From Bacteroidota bacterium (GTDB lineage Bacteria > Bacteroidota > Bacteroidia > Flavobacteriales > Flavobacteriaceae), in assembly GCA_004356305.1 (NCBI GenBank), contig SMXJ01000102.1:1-10495 (forward strand): a stretch of 10,495 bases of DNA, written 5' to 3'. The translations under genes and the position numbers were made by a program. Below are positions 1 to 6,702 of this stretch, in pieces. Numbering within the stretch: the first letter of the stretch is position 1; every line of letters starts with the position of its first letter. The notes under the pieces were generated by a model. It made no database searches. It was not told where the DNA came from and was given only the letters and a program-made list of their open reading frames with translations.

Positions 1-2
1 AG

Positions 3-452
3 GAACAGGAAGAATATACCCACACCTTATTCAATATGGTGGAGGATCTGGCCTATATGGTATATGAAATAAAAGAAACGCAGAAGAAAGCACAGGATAT
101 CATCGATAATAATCCCAGAGGAAAAAAGTCTGCTCAAAGATTGTATGATACCTTAGAAGATCTGCGGAAAGATCTGGTGATCACAACGGGCGATAATTAT
201 GTAGCTTCTGCCGACCCAGAACTCAGGGAACGTATGGGCGATCTATACTCCGGAGTCGCGGGAACATATGATGGAGTATCAGCCGCCCGCAAGAAGAATT
301 TCAAGTTGATCTCGGAAGAATTTGATAAAGAAAAAGATCGTTATGCTGCAATTATGGCGAAGGAAGGTAAGAGATTTATGTTGTATTTGGAAAAGAATGA
401 TATTGCAAAGCCCGCTATTAAAACAAGGGAAGAGTTTATTGACAGGGAATAA
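3..452 (+). CDS. C-terminal end of a probable VPS10/sortilin-type beta-propeller protein (partial)
   Basis: The reading frame is open from the window edge, so the first ATG (position 36) is internal and the true start lies upstream. The visible ~150 residues are hydrophilic, highly charged and predicted mostly helical, with no membrane segment or catalytic motif. Segments such as LVITTGDNYV and ERMGDLYSGVAGTYDG, followed by a long charged helix, resemble the helical tail that follows the BNR/VPS10 beta-propeller in large exported Bacteroidota proteins usually labelled VPS10 domain or glycosyl hydrolase. That assignment rests on remembered family resemblance; the propeller itself is outside the window. 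The role is unknown; such proteins are normally exported. The gene is followed at once by a strong terminator, so it ends its transcription unit. It could instead be another protein with a coiled helical C-terminus. Confidence 0.55.
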   Translation, partial: EQEEYTHTLFNMVEDLAYMVYEIKETQKKAQDIIDNNPRGKKSAQRLYDTLEDLRKDLVITTGDNYVASADPELRERMGDLYSGVAGTYDGVSAARKKNFKLISEEFDKEKDRYAAIMAKEGKRFMLYLEKNDIAKPAIKTREEFIDRE

Positions 453-476
453 TTATTGAATGGTTTGAACATTTTG

Positions 477-514
477 GACCCCGGTTGTCTTCGGAATCCC
501 GGGGTCTTTTTTTT
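477..514 (+). terminator. Rho-independent terminator after the VPS10-like gene
   Basis: GACCCCGG (477-484) pairs perfectly with CCGGGGTC (499-506) around a 14-base loop and is followed directly by eight T residues (507-514). The 8-bp, mostly G/C stem with its U-tract starts 24 bases after the stop codon. Confidence 0.9.
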
Positions 515-620
515 GATCAAAGATCGTCTCATTTTCTTGTTAACATCATTGTGTATAACTCAACAAGATTCAGAAAAAACATAACTGATAGTTTTATAAT
601 TTTAGTAAAACCCAATAGTT

Positions 621-1028
621 ATGGATCTACGAGATATCACACTGTTGCAACTGCGTCCCGAAATACCTAGCGTCAAAATACATCCCGGTACCTCTTCTGA
701 TGAATTATTTCAAAATGAAACCTTACGACCCATAGTCAAGCTTCAGGATGATCTGATGGTCGCTGTTTTTAGAAATTACATCCGTAAACATAAAAATGTA
801 TTTTATGATCTATCGGTCGAAAAACGTCTGGATTATATCGAAAATGCAATTCATAAGGACATGAAATTTCGCAACTCCTTAAAAGGTATGATGATTGGTC
901 AATTCACGCTCGACGAATACGAAAAATACATACAAAACTCATCGGCGCTCAATAAGCGAATGATGAATATCGTAAATGAACGGTTAAAGAGCAATATTCA
1001 GTTATTGGACAATTGCCTGGTCCAGTAG
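621..1028 (+). CDS. Small conserved flavobacterial protein of unknown function
   Basis: A 135-residue soluble protein without signal peptide or membrane segment, rich in basic and helical stretches. Recognisable blocks are FQNETLRPIVKLQDDL (residues 30-45), KFRNSLKGMMIGQF (82-95) and NSSALNKRMMNI (106-117). I recall near-identical blocks in a short protein family that is widespread in Flavobacteriaceae and sometimes carries the label glyoxalase. I see none of the metal-binding His/Glu pattern of a glyoxalase fold, so that label should not be relied on. The ATG at 621 fits the family length. The gene is monocistronic: a terminator lies upstream and the convergent DUF2461 gene overlaps its last 27 bases. 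Its function is unknown; being cytoplasmic is an inference from the lack of export signals. Confidence 0.8.
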   Translation: MDLRDITLLQLRPEIPSVKIHPGTSSDELFQNETLRPIVKLQDDLMVAVFRNYIRKHKNVFYDLSVEKRLDYIENAIHKDMKFRNSLKGMMIGQFTLDEYEKYIQNSSALNKRMMNIVNERLKSNIQLLDNCLVQ

Positions 1029-1694
1029 CGAAACGCCGTTTAGATCGGTTGTAAGGACTTCGCTCATATAGTCAAAAAACGGGCGTAGCAATTCGTAGTG
1101 GTAGATCAGATCATCCTTAAAGTTTGCAGAGTGAACTTCGGCATCGGTGAAATTATGGGCCACAAAGAAGCTTTTCAGCCTTATCAGATCAATGTTTGAA
1201 TGGTCTTTACTGAAACCTTTGGGAGCTGTTTTCACTACACTTCTCCGATTAAAACCGCCGAATGCCTTATTAAAATCCTTTTGATCGAGGATCTTTCGAA
1301 TTTCCGAACTGTCCATTTCAAATTCTTTTCGAATACGCAACAGATCTGCCGGTTCGGGTGCGAAGAAACCGCCGGCCATTATTGAATTACCGGGTTCCAA
1401 TCGCAAATAATACCCTCCGCGGCGGTGCGCTCCTGCCCTACTGAAACTGACGCTTCTATGTACATTATAGGGTGTTTTATCCTTGCTGAAACGCACATCT
1501 CTGTGAATGCGAAAAACTTTCAATTTTGCGATCTCGTCATTCATATTGAGCGCTGTTTCTACTTCGGAATAAAAGGTTTTCAGTTCTTTTTCACTCGACA
1601 GATATTCCTTTTTGTTCGCTTGCATCCAATCGCGATGATTGTTGTTTTTAAGCTTTTTAAGGAAGTCGTAGGAGGATTTTGGAATAGCACTCAT
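1002..1694 (-). CDS. DUF2461 domain-containing protein (TIGR02453 family)
   Basis: A 230-residue soluble protein matching the DUF2461 family over its whole length. The N-terminal signature NNNHRDWMQANKKEY (residues 18-32) corresponds to the family's N-N-x-R-x-W-x-x-x-N-K pattern. The core motif FRIHRDVRFSKDKTPY (61-76) is followed by GGYYLRLEPG (93-102), MAGGFFAPEP (106-115) and a C-terminal helical part. Family members are widespread in bacteria and have no established biochemical activity; the conserved Arg/Lys/Asp cluster suggests an enzyme or a ligand-binding protein. The gene lies 53 bases downstream of truA on the same strand with no terminator between them, so the two are probably co-transcribed. 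Its 3' end overlaps the convergent small gene by 27 bases. Full length, no visible lesion. Confidence 0.9.
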   Translation of the reverse strand: MSAIPKSSYDFLKKLKNNNHRDWMQANKKEYLSSEKELKTFYSEVETALNMNDEIAKLKVFRIHRDVRFSKDKTPYNVHRSVSFSRAGAHRRGGYYLRLEPGNSIMAGGFFAPEPADLLRIRKEFEMDSSEIRKILDQKDFNKAFGGFNRRSVVKTAPKGFSKDHSNIDLIRLKSFFVAHNFTDAEVHSANFKDDLIYHYELLRPFFDYMSEVLTTDLNGVSLLDQAIVQ

Positions 1695-1747
1695 TTGGTT
1701 TACGGTATTGATGGAATAAATTTACAAAAAATCATCTTTCTACTTAC

Positions 1748-2527
1748 TTATAAGATCACTTCATTTAATATGAGTCCACTTGCAGGAGCTATATACTCCA
1801 GTTTTATGGTAGTGCCTGGTTCGAGAGTTTGTTTTAGAAAGTCCATATCTACTTTTCCCTGCCCTATATCGAAGAGCATCCCCATCATCAATCTGATCTG
1901 ATGTCGTTTGAAGCCTTTTCCCCGAATTCGAAATACATAGCTTTTTTCAGGAAAAAAATTCGCCGTATAGAGGTCGTTTACGACTATTTCAGATTTGATC
2001 ACTGTACCCACCGTTTTAGTCCCGGGATTGGGTTTGTATGCGTAGTTTTTAAAATCGTGTGTTCCTTCAAACAGTTTAGCAGCTTGTTTCATTCTACCTA
2101 CATCCAAGTCGCCTAAAATAGTGGTCATAAATGGCGCAGCAAAAGGATGCGCTTTGCTTCCAAATGAAAATAAGTACAAATACTCCTTCGCTGTGGGCGC
2201 ATTGATTATATTAAATTCCGCATCTATCTCTCTAATTTCCAAAGCCCTTATATCCGGCGGCAAATTTTCATTGAATTTGGGTAAAAATTGGTCGATGACC
2301 AATGGGTCGCCATCCAAAAATAACTCTACATAAGCCCTATTTGCAGAAACTTTTGCGTCTGTGCGTCCTGAGGCCAAAAGTTTAAAATTTTTATGCCCGA
2401 AAACATAGGAAAGTGTTCTGGATACCATCCCTTCGACGGTAAGTACATCGGGTTGTTTTTGCCAACCACTATATCGGAAGCCTAAATACTGTAATTGAAT
2501 GAGATAGAAATACCGCGATGAATCCAT
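1748..2527 (-). CDS. truA: TruA-family tRNA pseudouridine synthase (flavobacterial variant)
   Basis: A 259-residue protein with the TruA layout. It has an N-terminal YLGFRYSGWQKQP motif (residues 14-26) and the catalytic block SGRTDAKVSAN (53-63), with the presumed nucleophile Asp57. The stacking Tyr lies in KEYLYLF (114-120) and the C-terminal module contains GKGFKRHQIRLMMG (203-216, with conserved Arg212). TruA converts U38-40 of tRNA anticodon stems to pseudouridine in the cytoplasm. The family consensus GRTDAGVHA is altered here to GRTDAKVSA, while Asp, Tyr and Arg remain. I recall similar Lys/Ser versions in other Flavobacteriia, so this is probably a lineage variant or paralogue rather than a dead copy. 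The ATG at 2527 is preferred because the Y-x-G-x-x-Y-x-G-W motif sits at the expected distance. A -7 element lies only four bases upstream. Confidence 0.87.
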   Translation of the reverse strand: MDSSRYFYLIQLQYLGFRYSGWQKQPDVLTVEGMVSRTLSYVFGHKNFKLLASGRTDAKVSANRAYVELFLDGDPLVIDQFLPKFNENLPPDIRALEIREIDAEFNIINAPTAKEYLYLFSFGSKAHPFAAPFMTTILGDLDVGRMKQAAKLFEGTHDFKNYAYKPNPGTKTVGTVIKSEIVVNDLYTANFFPEKSYVFRIRGKGFKRHQIRLMMGMLFDIGQGKVDMDFLKQTLEPGTTIKLEYIAPASGLILNEVIL

Positions 2528-2531
2528 AATT

Positions 2532-2539
2532 CAAAAATA
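2532..2539 (-). promoter_or_regulatory. -7 promoter element for truA (TAnnTTTG)
   Basis: On the minus strand this reads TATTTTTG, an exact match to the Bacteroidota sigma-A -7 consensus TAnnTTTG. A TTTA that could serve as a weak -33 element lies 22 bases further upstream (2562-2565). The box ends four bases before the truA ATG, so the transcript would start at or very near the start codon. The short AT-rich context allows a chance match. Confidence 0.45.
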
Positions 2540-2541
2540 TG

Positions 2542-2549
2542 TATATTTA
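2542..2549 (+). promoter_or_regulatory. Possible -7 element for the four-helix membrane protein gene
   Basis: TATATTTA matches TAnnTTTG at seven positions counting the two free ones, with A in place of the final G. It would give a leader of about 20 bases before the ATG at 2576. It lies back to back with the truA element inside a 48-base divergent intergenic region. No convincing -33 element is seen. Confidence 0.3.
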
Positions 2550-2575
2550 CTACACTAACCTTAAACATTTTAATT

Positions 2576-3010
2576 ATGACTGCAAATAATAAACCGAATA
2601 GATGGTTTTGGATAATCGCTGTGGTTGCGTTTATTTGGAATGCCATGGGCGTTATGAGGTACTTGATGCAAGCCTATGATACGGAAAGCTTTAGAGATCA
2701 ATTCAATTCAGAACAACTCGCATTAATTGACAGCATCCCTGCCTGGGGAACCGGAGTTTTTGCGGTTGCTGTCTTTGGTGGCCTGCTTGGATGCCTTTTG
2801 TTATTGTTAAGAAAGAAATTTGCGAGGATGTTGTTCGGACTTTCTCTTTTGGCCGTTCTTGTTCAAATTATATACACATGGTTAGCCACAGACTCTATTG
2901 AAATATTCGGAAAGGTTGATGGCATCGTTATGCCAATGATCGTTATCGTAATAGCTATTTTCCTGTATTACTACAGTAAAGGTGCCGCCCAAAAAGGATG
3001 GCTCAAATAA
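2576..3010 (+). CDS. Small four-helix integral membrane protein, unknown function
   Basis: 144 residues with four predicted membrane helices at about residues 10-28, 58-78, 83-103 and 116-134, so both ends should lie on the same side, probably the cytoplasm. The N-terminal WFWIIAVVAFIWNAMGVM (10-27) and the Gly-rich second helix FAVAVFGGLLGCLLLL (62-77), followed by the basic RKKFAR, are recognisable in a family of small flavobacterial membrane proteins that carry no function or the loose name sugar transporter. No transport motif can be seen. The loop between helices 1 and 2 is acidic. The gene stands alone: truA diverges from it and a terminator follows 23 bases after the stop. The start at 2576 places the first helix directly after a short polar N-terminus. 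Function unknown. Confidence 0.8.
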   Translation: MTANNKPNRWFWIIAVVAFIWNAMGVMRYLMQAYDTESFRDQFNSEQLALIDSIPAWGTGVFAVAVFGGLLGCLLLLLRKKFARMLFGLSLLAVLVQIIYTWLATDSIEIFGKVDGIVMPMIVIVIAIFLYYYSKGAAQKGWLK

Positions 3011-3033
3011 TAATCAGTATTGAATTGGTTGGA

Positions 3034-3072
3034 CAAGGGCTTTGATTTTATATTAAAGCCTTTGTTATTTTT
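3034..3072 (+). terminator. Rho-independent terminator after the four-helix membrane protein gene
   Basis: CAAGGGCTTTGA (3034-3045) pairs over 12 positions, two of them G-U, with TTAAAGCCTTTG (3053-3064) around a seven-base loop. A T-rich tract TTATTTTT follows (3065-3072). Confidence 0.8.
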
Positions 3073-3340
3073 AAGCTAGTTTCTAATTATATTTTCCCCA
3101 GAAATAATTAAATCAACCACTATTTTGCCTGTCTGTAAAAGCGATCTCCGTATGGGAAGAAACGTCTGTTACCCGGTTACTTATATCAAAAAAAATATTT
3201 CTTTTATGATCGGATTGAATTGTTCATTTCATGTGAAAAACATATCGATTATTCACTATTTATAACCCAAATATTTTGCTATGTTTGTTAGAATAACCGA
3301 TCTGATTTTCTAGTACCCATAAAACAGTCAATTACCAATA
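3073..3340. other. Non-coding spacer upstream of the OmpA-like operon
   Basis: This is an AT-rich stretch between the terminator at 3072 and the ATG at 3341. It holds one good promoter-like element (3259-3287), a short inverted repeat TTTCA-TG-TGAAA around 3226-3237 that could be an operator, and a short direct repeat GTTAC-ccg-GTTAC (3168-3180). One 37-codon open frame starts at 3152, but its composition gives no support for coding. No RNA gene is recognised. Confidence 0.5.
3259..3287 (+). promoter_or_regulatory. Bacteroidota-type promoter for the OmpA-like / HhH / symporter operon
   Basis: TATGTTTG (3280-3287) is an exact match to the -7 consensus TAnnTTTG. A TTTA (3259-3262), close to the -33 consensus TTTG, lies 17 bases upstream. 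Transcription from here would give a leader of roughly 45-50 bases before the ATG at 3341. No Shine-Dalgarno sequence is seen in that leader, as is usual in this phylum. Confidence 0.5.
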
Positions 3341-4342
3341 ATGAAAAATTTCCTGATCGCTTTTTTGGTTTTCCTAATATGGTCATTTTTCGGTATATGG
3401 TTGTATTCCTTGATGCAACCCGTTCAAAACAATTCTATGAATAAGGATACAATCGCGACCACCAAGGCAGAAGATGTTGATCTCAAAATGGACGATCCTT
3501 TGGCTATAGATGATGCGGATGCGGTAATTGGAGAGACTACGGACTCGTTGAGTTTAAAAGAAAATAAGGACGATTTACGAACGGATACCTCTGGGGCCCT
3601 TGGTTTAAAAGCAACAACACCTGGCAATGAACTGGTTTTTCTTTATTCTGAAGGAATTACGATATGGAAGAACACCGATCAACTGGAGTACTCGAGTAAA
3701 ATATTGGATTTCAAATACAAACTCAATACCTACCTTGTTGAACATCCCGACGAAGAACTTCACATCTCTTCCCTCTACAGCGCTTCTGAAAATATTGTGA
3801 ATCCAAATTTCGGCTATCAAAGAGGTCAGAAATTGAAACGGATATTATTGAGAACCGGCATTTCGGGTGATAAAATGGTCGTCAAACCAGTGATCAGGGA
3901 AATTGAGTTTGATGAGAACGGTGTCTTTAAAAATGGCATCTTCTTTTCTTTCCAACCGCTGGACACAAAACGAGTCAAGGACTTGAGACTTTCCTTGCCG
4001 GAAACAAAAACTATTTACCCTGAATTAATAAACAACGACATTGTTGTGAATATAGCATTACAGGAACTGCTCGCCGAAGTAAAAAATGCCGTCGAATCAA
4101 ACCCTAATTTACAAGTGCATATTGTAGGACACACCGATAACATTGGAAATGCCAATGACAATTATAAACTAGGATTGAAATATGCCAGACAAGTACGTTG
4201 GTATTTACTTACTAATGGAAATATTAAAAGGGATAGAATTATAGCCAGTTCGGAAGGCGAATCTAAAGCCATCGCAGGTAATAAGACCAAACGTGGCAGA
4301 TTATTGAATAGGCGCATAGAGGTTATTTATAAAACTAATTAA
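3341..4342 (+). CDS. Inner-membrane-anchored protein with C-terminal OmpA (peptidoglycan-binding) domain and a degenerate second copy
   Basis: 333 residues. An N-terminal hydrophobic segment (residues 3-24) without a clear cleavage site looks like a signal anchor, followed by an acidic low-complexity linker (about 42-95). The C-terminal part (about 232-331) is an OmpA-like domain with GHTDNIG (263-269, Asp266) and NKTKRGRLLNRRIEV (314-328). Such domains bind the diaminopimelate of peptidoglycan in the periplasm. Residues about 97-190 repeat the same pattern in degenerate form: HISSLYSASENI aligns with the HTD block and FGYQRGQKLKRIL with the following helix. In the C-terminal domain the usual helix Arg is Tyr281; in the first module that Arg is kept (Arg161) but the HTD motif is lost. 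The stop overlaps the next start (TAATG), indicating translational coupling. Probable role: tethering a membrane complex to the cell wall; the exact role is unknown. Confidence 0.85.
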   Translation: MKNFLIAFLVFLIWSFFGIWLYSLMQPVQNNSMNKDTIATTKAEDVDLKMDDPLAIDDADAVIGETTDSLSLKENKDDLRTDTSGALGLKATTPGNELVFLYSEGITIWKNTDQLEYSSKILDFKYKLNTYLVEHPDEELHISSLYSASENIVNPNFGYQRGQKLKRILLRTGISGDKMVVKPVIREIEFDENGVFKNGIFFSFQPLDTKRVKDLRLSLPETKTIYPELINNDIVVNIALQELLAEVKNAVESNPNLQVHIVGHTDNIGNANDNYKLGLKYARQVRWYLLTNGNIKRDRIIASSEGESKAIAGNKTKRGRLLNRRIEVIYKTN

Positions 4343-4938
4343 TGGAACCACTCACCGATTTTATCAATCAATTATCCAGTTACACAGGAATATTTATGCT
4401 GATGCTCAGTACCTTTTTGATCGGGTATTTTTCAGCATGGGGCATGCAACGCGCGAAGTATGCAAAGATACTGCGGAAATTAAATAAGAAATCCATCTTC
4501 GCTAAAGAATCGGGCGAGACCAAGGACATCGATGTTATTTTTTCTGAAATAAAGCCAAAAATAATCGAAGTGGTCAAAGAGGCCCAGGAGGAGCTTGAAC
4601 TGCAAAGAGAAAGTGAAGAAACCGTCGAGGCAAAATCGGCAAAGGAAATCGCCGAGAAAGCCAGAACCAGTTATATTTCTTATACCCATAGTAAACCGAA
4701 ACTTAATTTTGATCACTTTGGCCAGGCCGATACTAATAATCGTGAAGATCTGACTAAAATAAATGGTATTGGCCCCTATATAGAAGAAAAGTTGAACGAA
4801 ATTGGAATCTACAATTTCCGGCAAATCAGTCGTTTTAAGAATGAGGACATTCGGATGCTGACCGAATTGATCGATTTCTTTCCCGGACGTATTGAACGAG
4901 ACGATTGGGTGGGACAAGCCGAGGAGCTCAACGACTAA
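4342..4938 (+). CDS. Membrane-anchored helix-hairpin-helix protein
   Basis: 198 residues. One membrane helix (about 16-34, IFMLMLSTFLIGYFSAWG) is followed by basic residues, so the rest is probably cytoplasmic. Residues about 60-110 form a charged, Glu/Lys-rich helix that is likely coiled coil. The C-terminal module (about 135-195) has the helix-hairpin-helix signature LTKINGIGPYIEEKLNEIGI (137-156) and ends with GRIERDDWVGQAEEL (182-196). The same module, including the G-R-x-x-R-D-x-W ending, is known as a C-terminal extension of alphaproteobacterial NuoE and ribosomal protein L21. Helix-hairpin-helix motifs usually contact nucleic acid backbones, but this variant may mediate protein contacts. 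The start overlaps the stop of the OmpA-domain gene, and the symporter begins 12 bases after its stop. Function unknown; linking DNA or a protein partner to the membrane is an inference. Confidence 0.82.
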   Translation: MEPLTDFINQLSSYTGIFMLMLSTFLIGYFSAWGMQRAKYAKILRKLNKKSIFAKESGETKDIDVIFSEIKPKIIEVVKEAQEELELQRESEETVEAKSAKEIAEKARTSYISYTHSKPKLNFDHFGQADTNNREDLTKINGIGPYIEEKLNEIGIYNFRQISRFKNEDIRMLTELIDFFPGRIERDDWVGQAEELND

Positions 4939-4950
4939 AACTGCCTTACG

Positions 4951-6702
4951 ATGAAATTAGCCACCCTGGATTGGATCCTGATCATCTCATTTTTCGTTGT
5001 TTTCTTATTGATCGGAATATTAGTTGCCAAGCGAGCAGGTAAAAACACTAAAGAATTTTTTCTCTCCGGACAAAATATGCCATGGTGGCTACTTGGGATC
5101 TCTATGGTGGCTACCACTTTTTCGGCCGATACACCAAACCTGGTAACCGATATTATACGCCAAAACGGTATTTCAGGGAATTGGGTGTGGTGGGCATTCC
5201 TTTTAACGGGAATGTTAACCGTCTTTGTCTATGCCAAACTCTGGAGGCGCTCAAAAGTAGTGACCGACCTTGAATTCTATGAATTGCGTTACAGTGGAAA
5301 GGAAGCAGCATTTTTACGAGGTTTTCGTGCCATTTATCTGGGCGTTTTCTTCAATGTGATGATCATGGCCTCGGTTTGTCTGGCAGCGATAAAAATAGGA
5401 GGTATTTTATTTGACCTGGAGCCCTGGCAGGCGGTTGTTTTTGCTTCGGTCATCACGGTGCTTTACAGTTCCATAGGAGGGCTTCGAGGCGTTATTTTTA
5501 CAGATTTCCTGCAGTTTATCATCGCTATGGTTGGCTCGATCTGGGCAGCCCATTATATTATTAACATGCCTGAAATTGGTGGATTGGAAAATTTACTGAA
5601 TCATGCGAATGTAAAAGACAAGCTTAATTTCCTTCCCGATTTCAATGATAACTACACTTTAGTTACTTTACTCATTATTCCCCTGGCCGTACAATGGTGG
5701 AGTGTCTGGTATCCGGGAGCAGAACCCGGTGGTGGAGGTTACATAGCCCAACGGATGCTTTCAGCCAAAGACGAAAAAAACGCGATCGGGGCGACGCTTT
5801 TGTTCAATGTCGCACACTATGCCTTACGTCCCTGGCCATGGATACTGATCGCTTTGGCTTCCCTGGTACTTTATCCACAGCTCAGCGATATCGCCACACA
5901 GTTCCCAAATGCAACTCTGGGCCATGATCTTGGCTATCCGGCTATGTTAACTCACCTGCCGGCGGGTCTTCTTGGGTTGGTGGTTGCATCATTGATCGCC
6001 GCATTTATGAGTACCATTTCAACTCATCTCAATTGGGGGTCTTCCTATATTTCGTTGGACTTCTACAAACGTTTTATAAAGCCTGAGGCTTCAGAAAAAG
6101 AGTTGGTGAATATCGGTAGGCTTTCGACCGTTATACTGATGATATTTGCCGCCTTATTGGCTTTGGTGTTGAGCAATGCCTTAAGCACTTTCAATATTTT
6201 GCTTCAAATAGGTGCCGGTACGGGGCTCATTTTTATTTTGCGCTGGTTTTGGTGGCGTATAAATGCCTATAGCGAGATCACCGGAATGATCGTATCGTTT
6301 GCTTTGGCACTCCTTTTTGAGTTTGTCGACTTCGGTATAGAGGATCATGAAAAACTTTTGTTGAGCGTCTTGATCACGACATTTAGCTGGGTTACCGTGA
6401 CATTAATAACAAGGCCGACAAATACCGAAACCCTGGCTAAGTTCTACAATGCGATAACGCCTTATGGAAGGGGTTGGAATGTATTTAAAGATATAGCATC
6501 AAAGCAAAACATAACACTTAAGACAACCAACGACAACTTTACGATAGATCTGGCCTCTATGCTCTTAGGAATTGTATTTGTCTATACGTCATTGTTTGCC
6601 ACCGGGTATATCATCTACGGAAACATGACGGGAGCAGTCATTCTTATAACAATTGCTTTAATTTCAGGGGTTACAATAATTAAGCTTTGGAAACGGAAAT
6701 AA
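4951..6702 (+). CDS. Sodium:solute symporter (SSS/SSF family), substrate unknown
   Basis: 583 residues, almost entirely membrane helices (about 13-14), as in the SGLT/SSF family (LeuT fold). The N-terminal helix and loop end in the family block KNTKEFFLSGQNMPWWLLG (31-49), followed by SMVATTFSADTPN (51-63), part of the Na+-binding first core helix. GGLRGVIFTDFLQF (176-189) is the SSF signature. AAFMSTISTHLNWGSSY (350-366), with Ser354/Thr355, corresponds to the Na2-site helix and is followed by the usual Asp370. These proteins use the inward Na+ gradient to import sugars, amino acids, nucleosides or vitamins. The cytoplasmic loop RPTNTETLAKFYNAITP (416-432) is like that of sugar-type members in Bacteroidota, but the substrate cannot be read from sequence. 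It lies 12 bases after the helix-hairpin-helix gene, last in the operon, and its stop runs into the terminator. Confidence 0.92.
   Translation: MKLATLDWILIISFFVVFLLIGILVAKRAGKNTKEFFLSGQNMPWWLLGISMVATTFSADTPNLVTDIIRQNGISGNWVWWAFLLTGMLTVFVYAKLWRRSKVVTDLEFYELRYSGKEAAFLRGFRAIYLGVFFNVMIMASVCLAAIKIGGILFDLEPWQAVVFASVITVLYSSIGGLRGVIFTDFLQFIIAMVGSIWAAHYIINMPEIGGLENLLNHANVKDKLNFLPDFNDNYTLVTLLIIPLAVQWWSVWYPGAEPGGGGYIAQRMLSAKDEKNAIGATLLFNVAHYALRPWPWILIALASLVLYPQLSDIATQFPNATLGHDLGYPAMLTHLPAGLLGLVVASLIAAFMSTISTHLNWGSSYISLDFYKRFIKPEASEKELVNIGRLSTVILMIFAALLALVLSNALSTFNILLQIGAGTGLIFILRWFWWRINAYSEITGMIVSFALALLFEFVDFGIEDHEKLLLSVLITTFSWVTVTLITRPTNTETLAKFYNAITPYGRGWNVFKDIASKQNITLKTTNDNFTIDLASMLLGIVFVYTSLFATGYIIYGNMTGAVILITIALISGVTIIKLWKRK

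Noticed and set aside
485..670. Open frame of 61 codons across the terminator and the next gene start
   Set aside because: It runs through a strong terminator hairpin and into the small conserved gene in another frame; there is no support for translation.
621..1028. Glyoxalase function for the 135-residue protein
   Set aside because: The label is sometimes attached to this family, but no glyoxalase/VOC metal-binding or fold pattern is visible.
1425..1901. 158-codon plus-strand open frame opposite the DUF2461 and truA genes
   Set aside because: It lies antisense to two well-recognised genes and its translation shows no domain or sensible composition.
3168..3180. Direct repeat GTTAC-ccg-GTTAC
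   Set aside because: Two copies of five bases are expected by chance; there is no third copy and no link to a promoter.
3152..3265. 37-codon open frame in the spacer before the OmpA-like gene
   Set aside because: It has no recognisable motif and no ribosome-binding context, its composition is typical of AT-rich non-coding DNA, and it overlaps the promoter element at 3259.
4480..4917. 145-codon open frame on the minus strand opposite the helix-hairpin-helix gene
   Set aside because: The plus-strand frame carries a clear domain and is coupled to its neighbours; the antisense frame has no motif and is a by-product of codon use.
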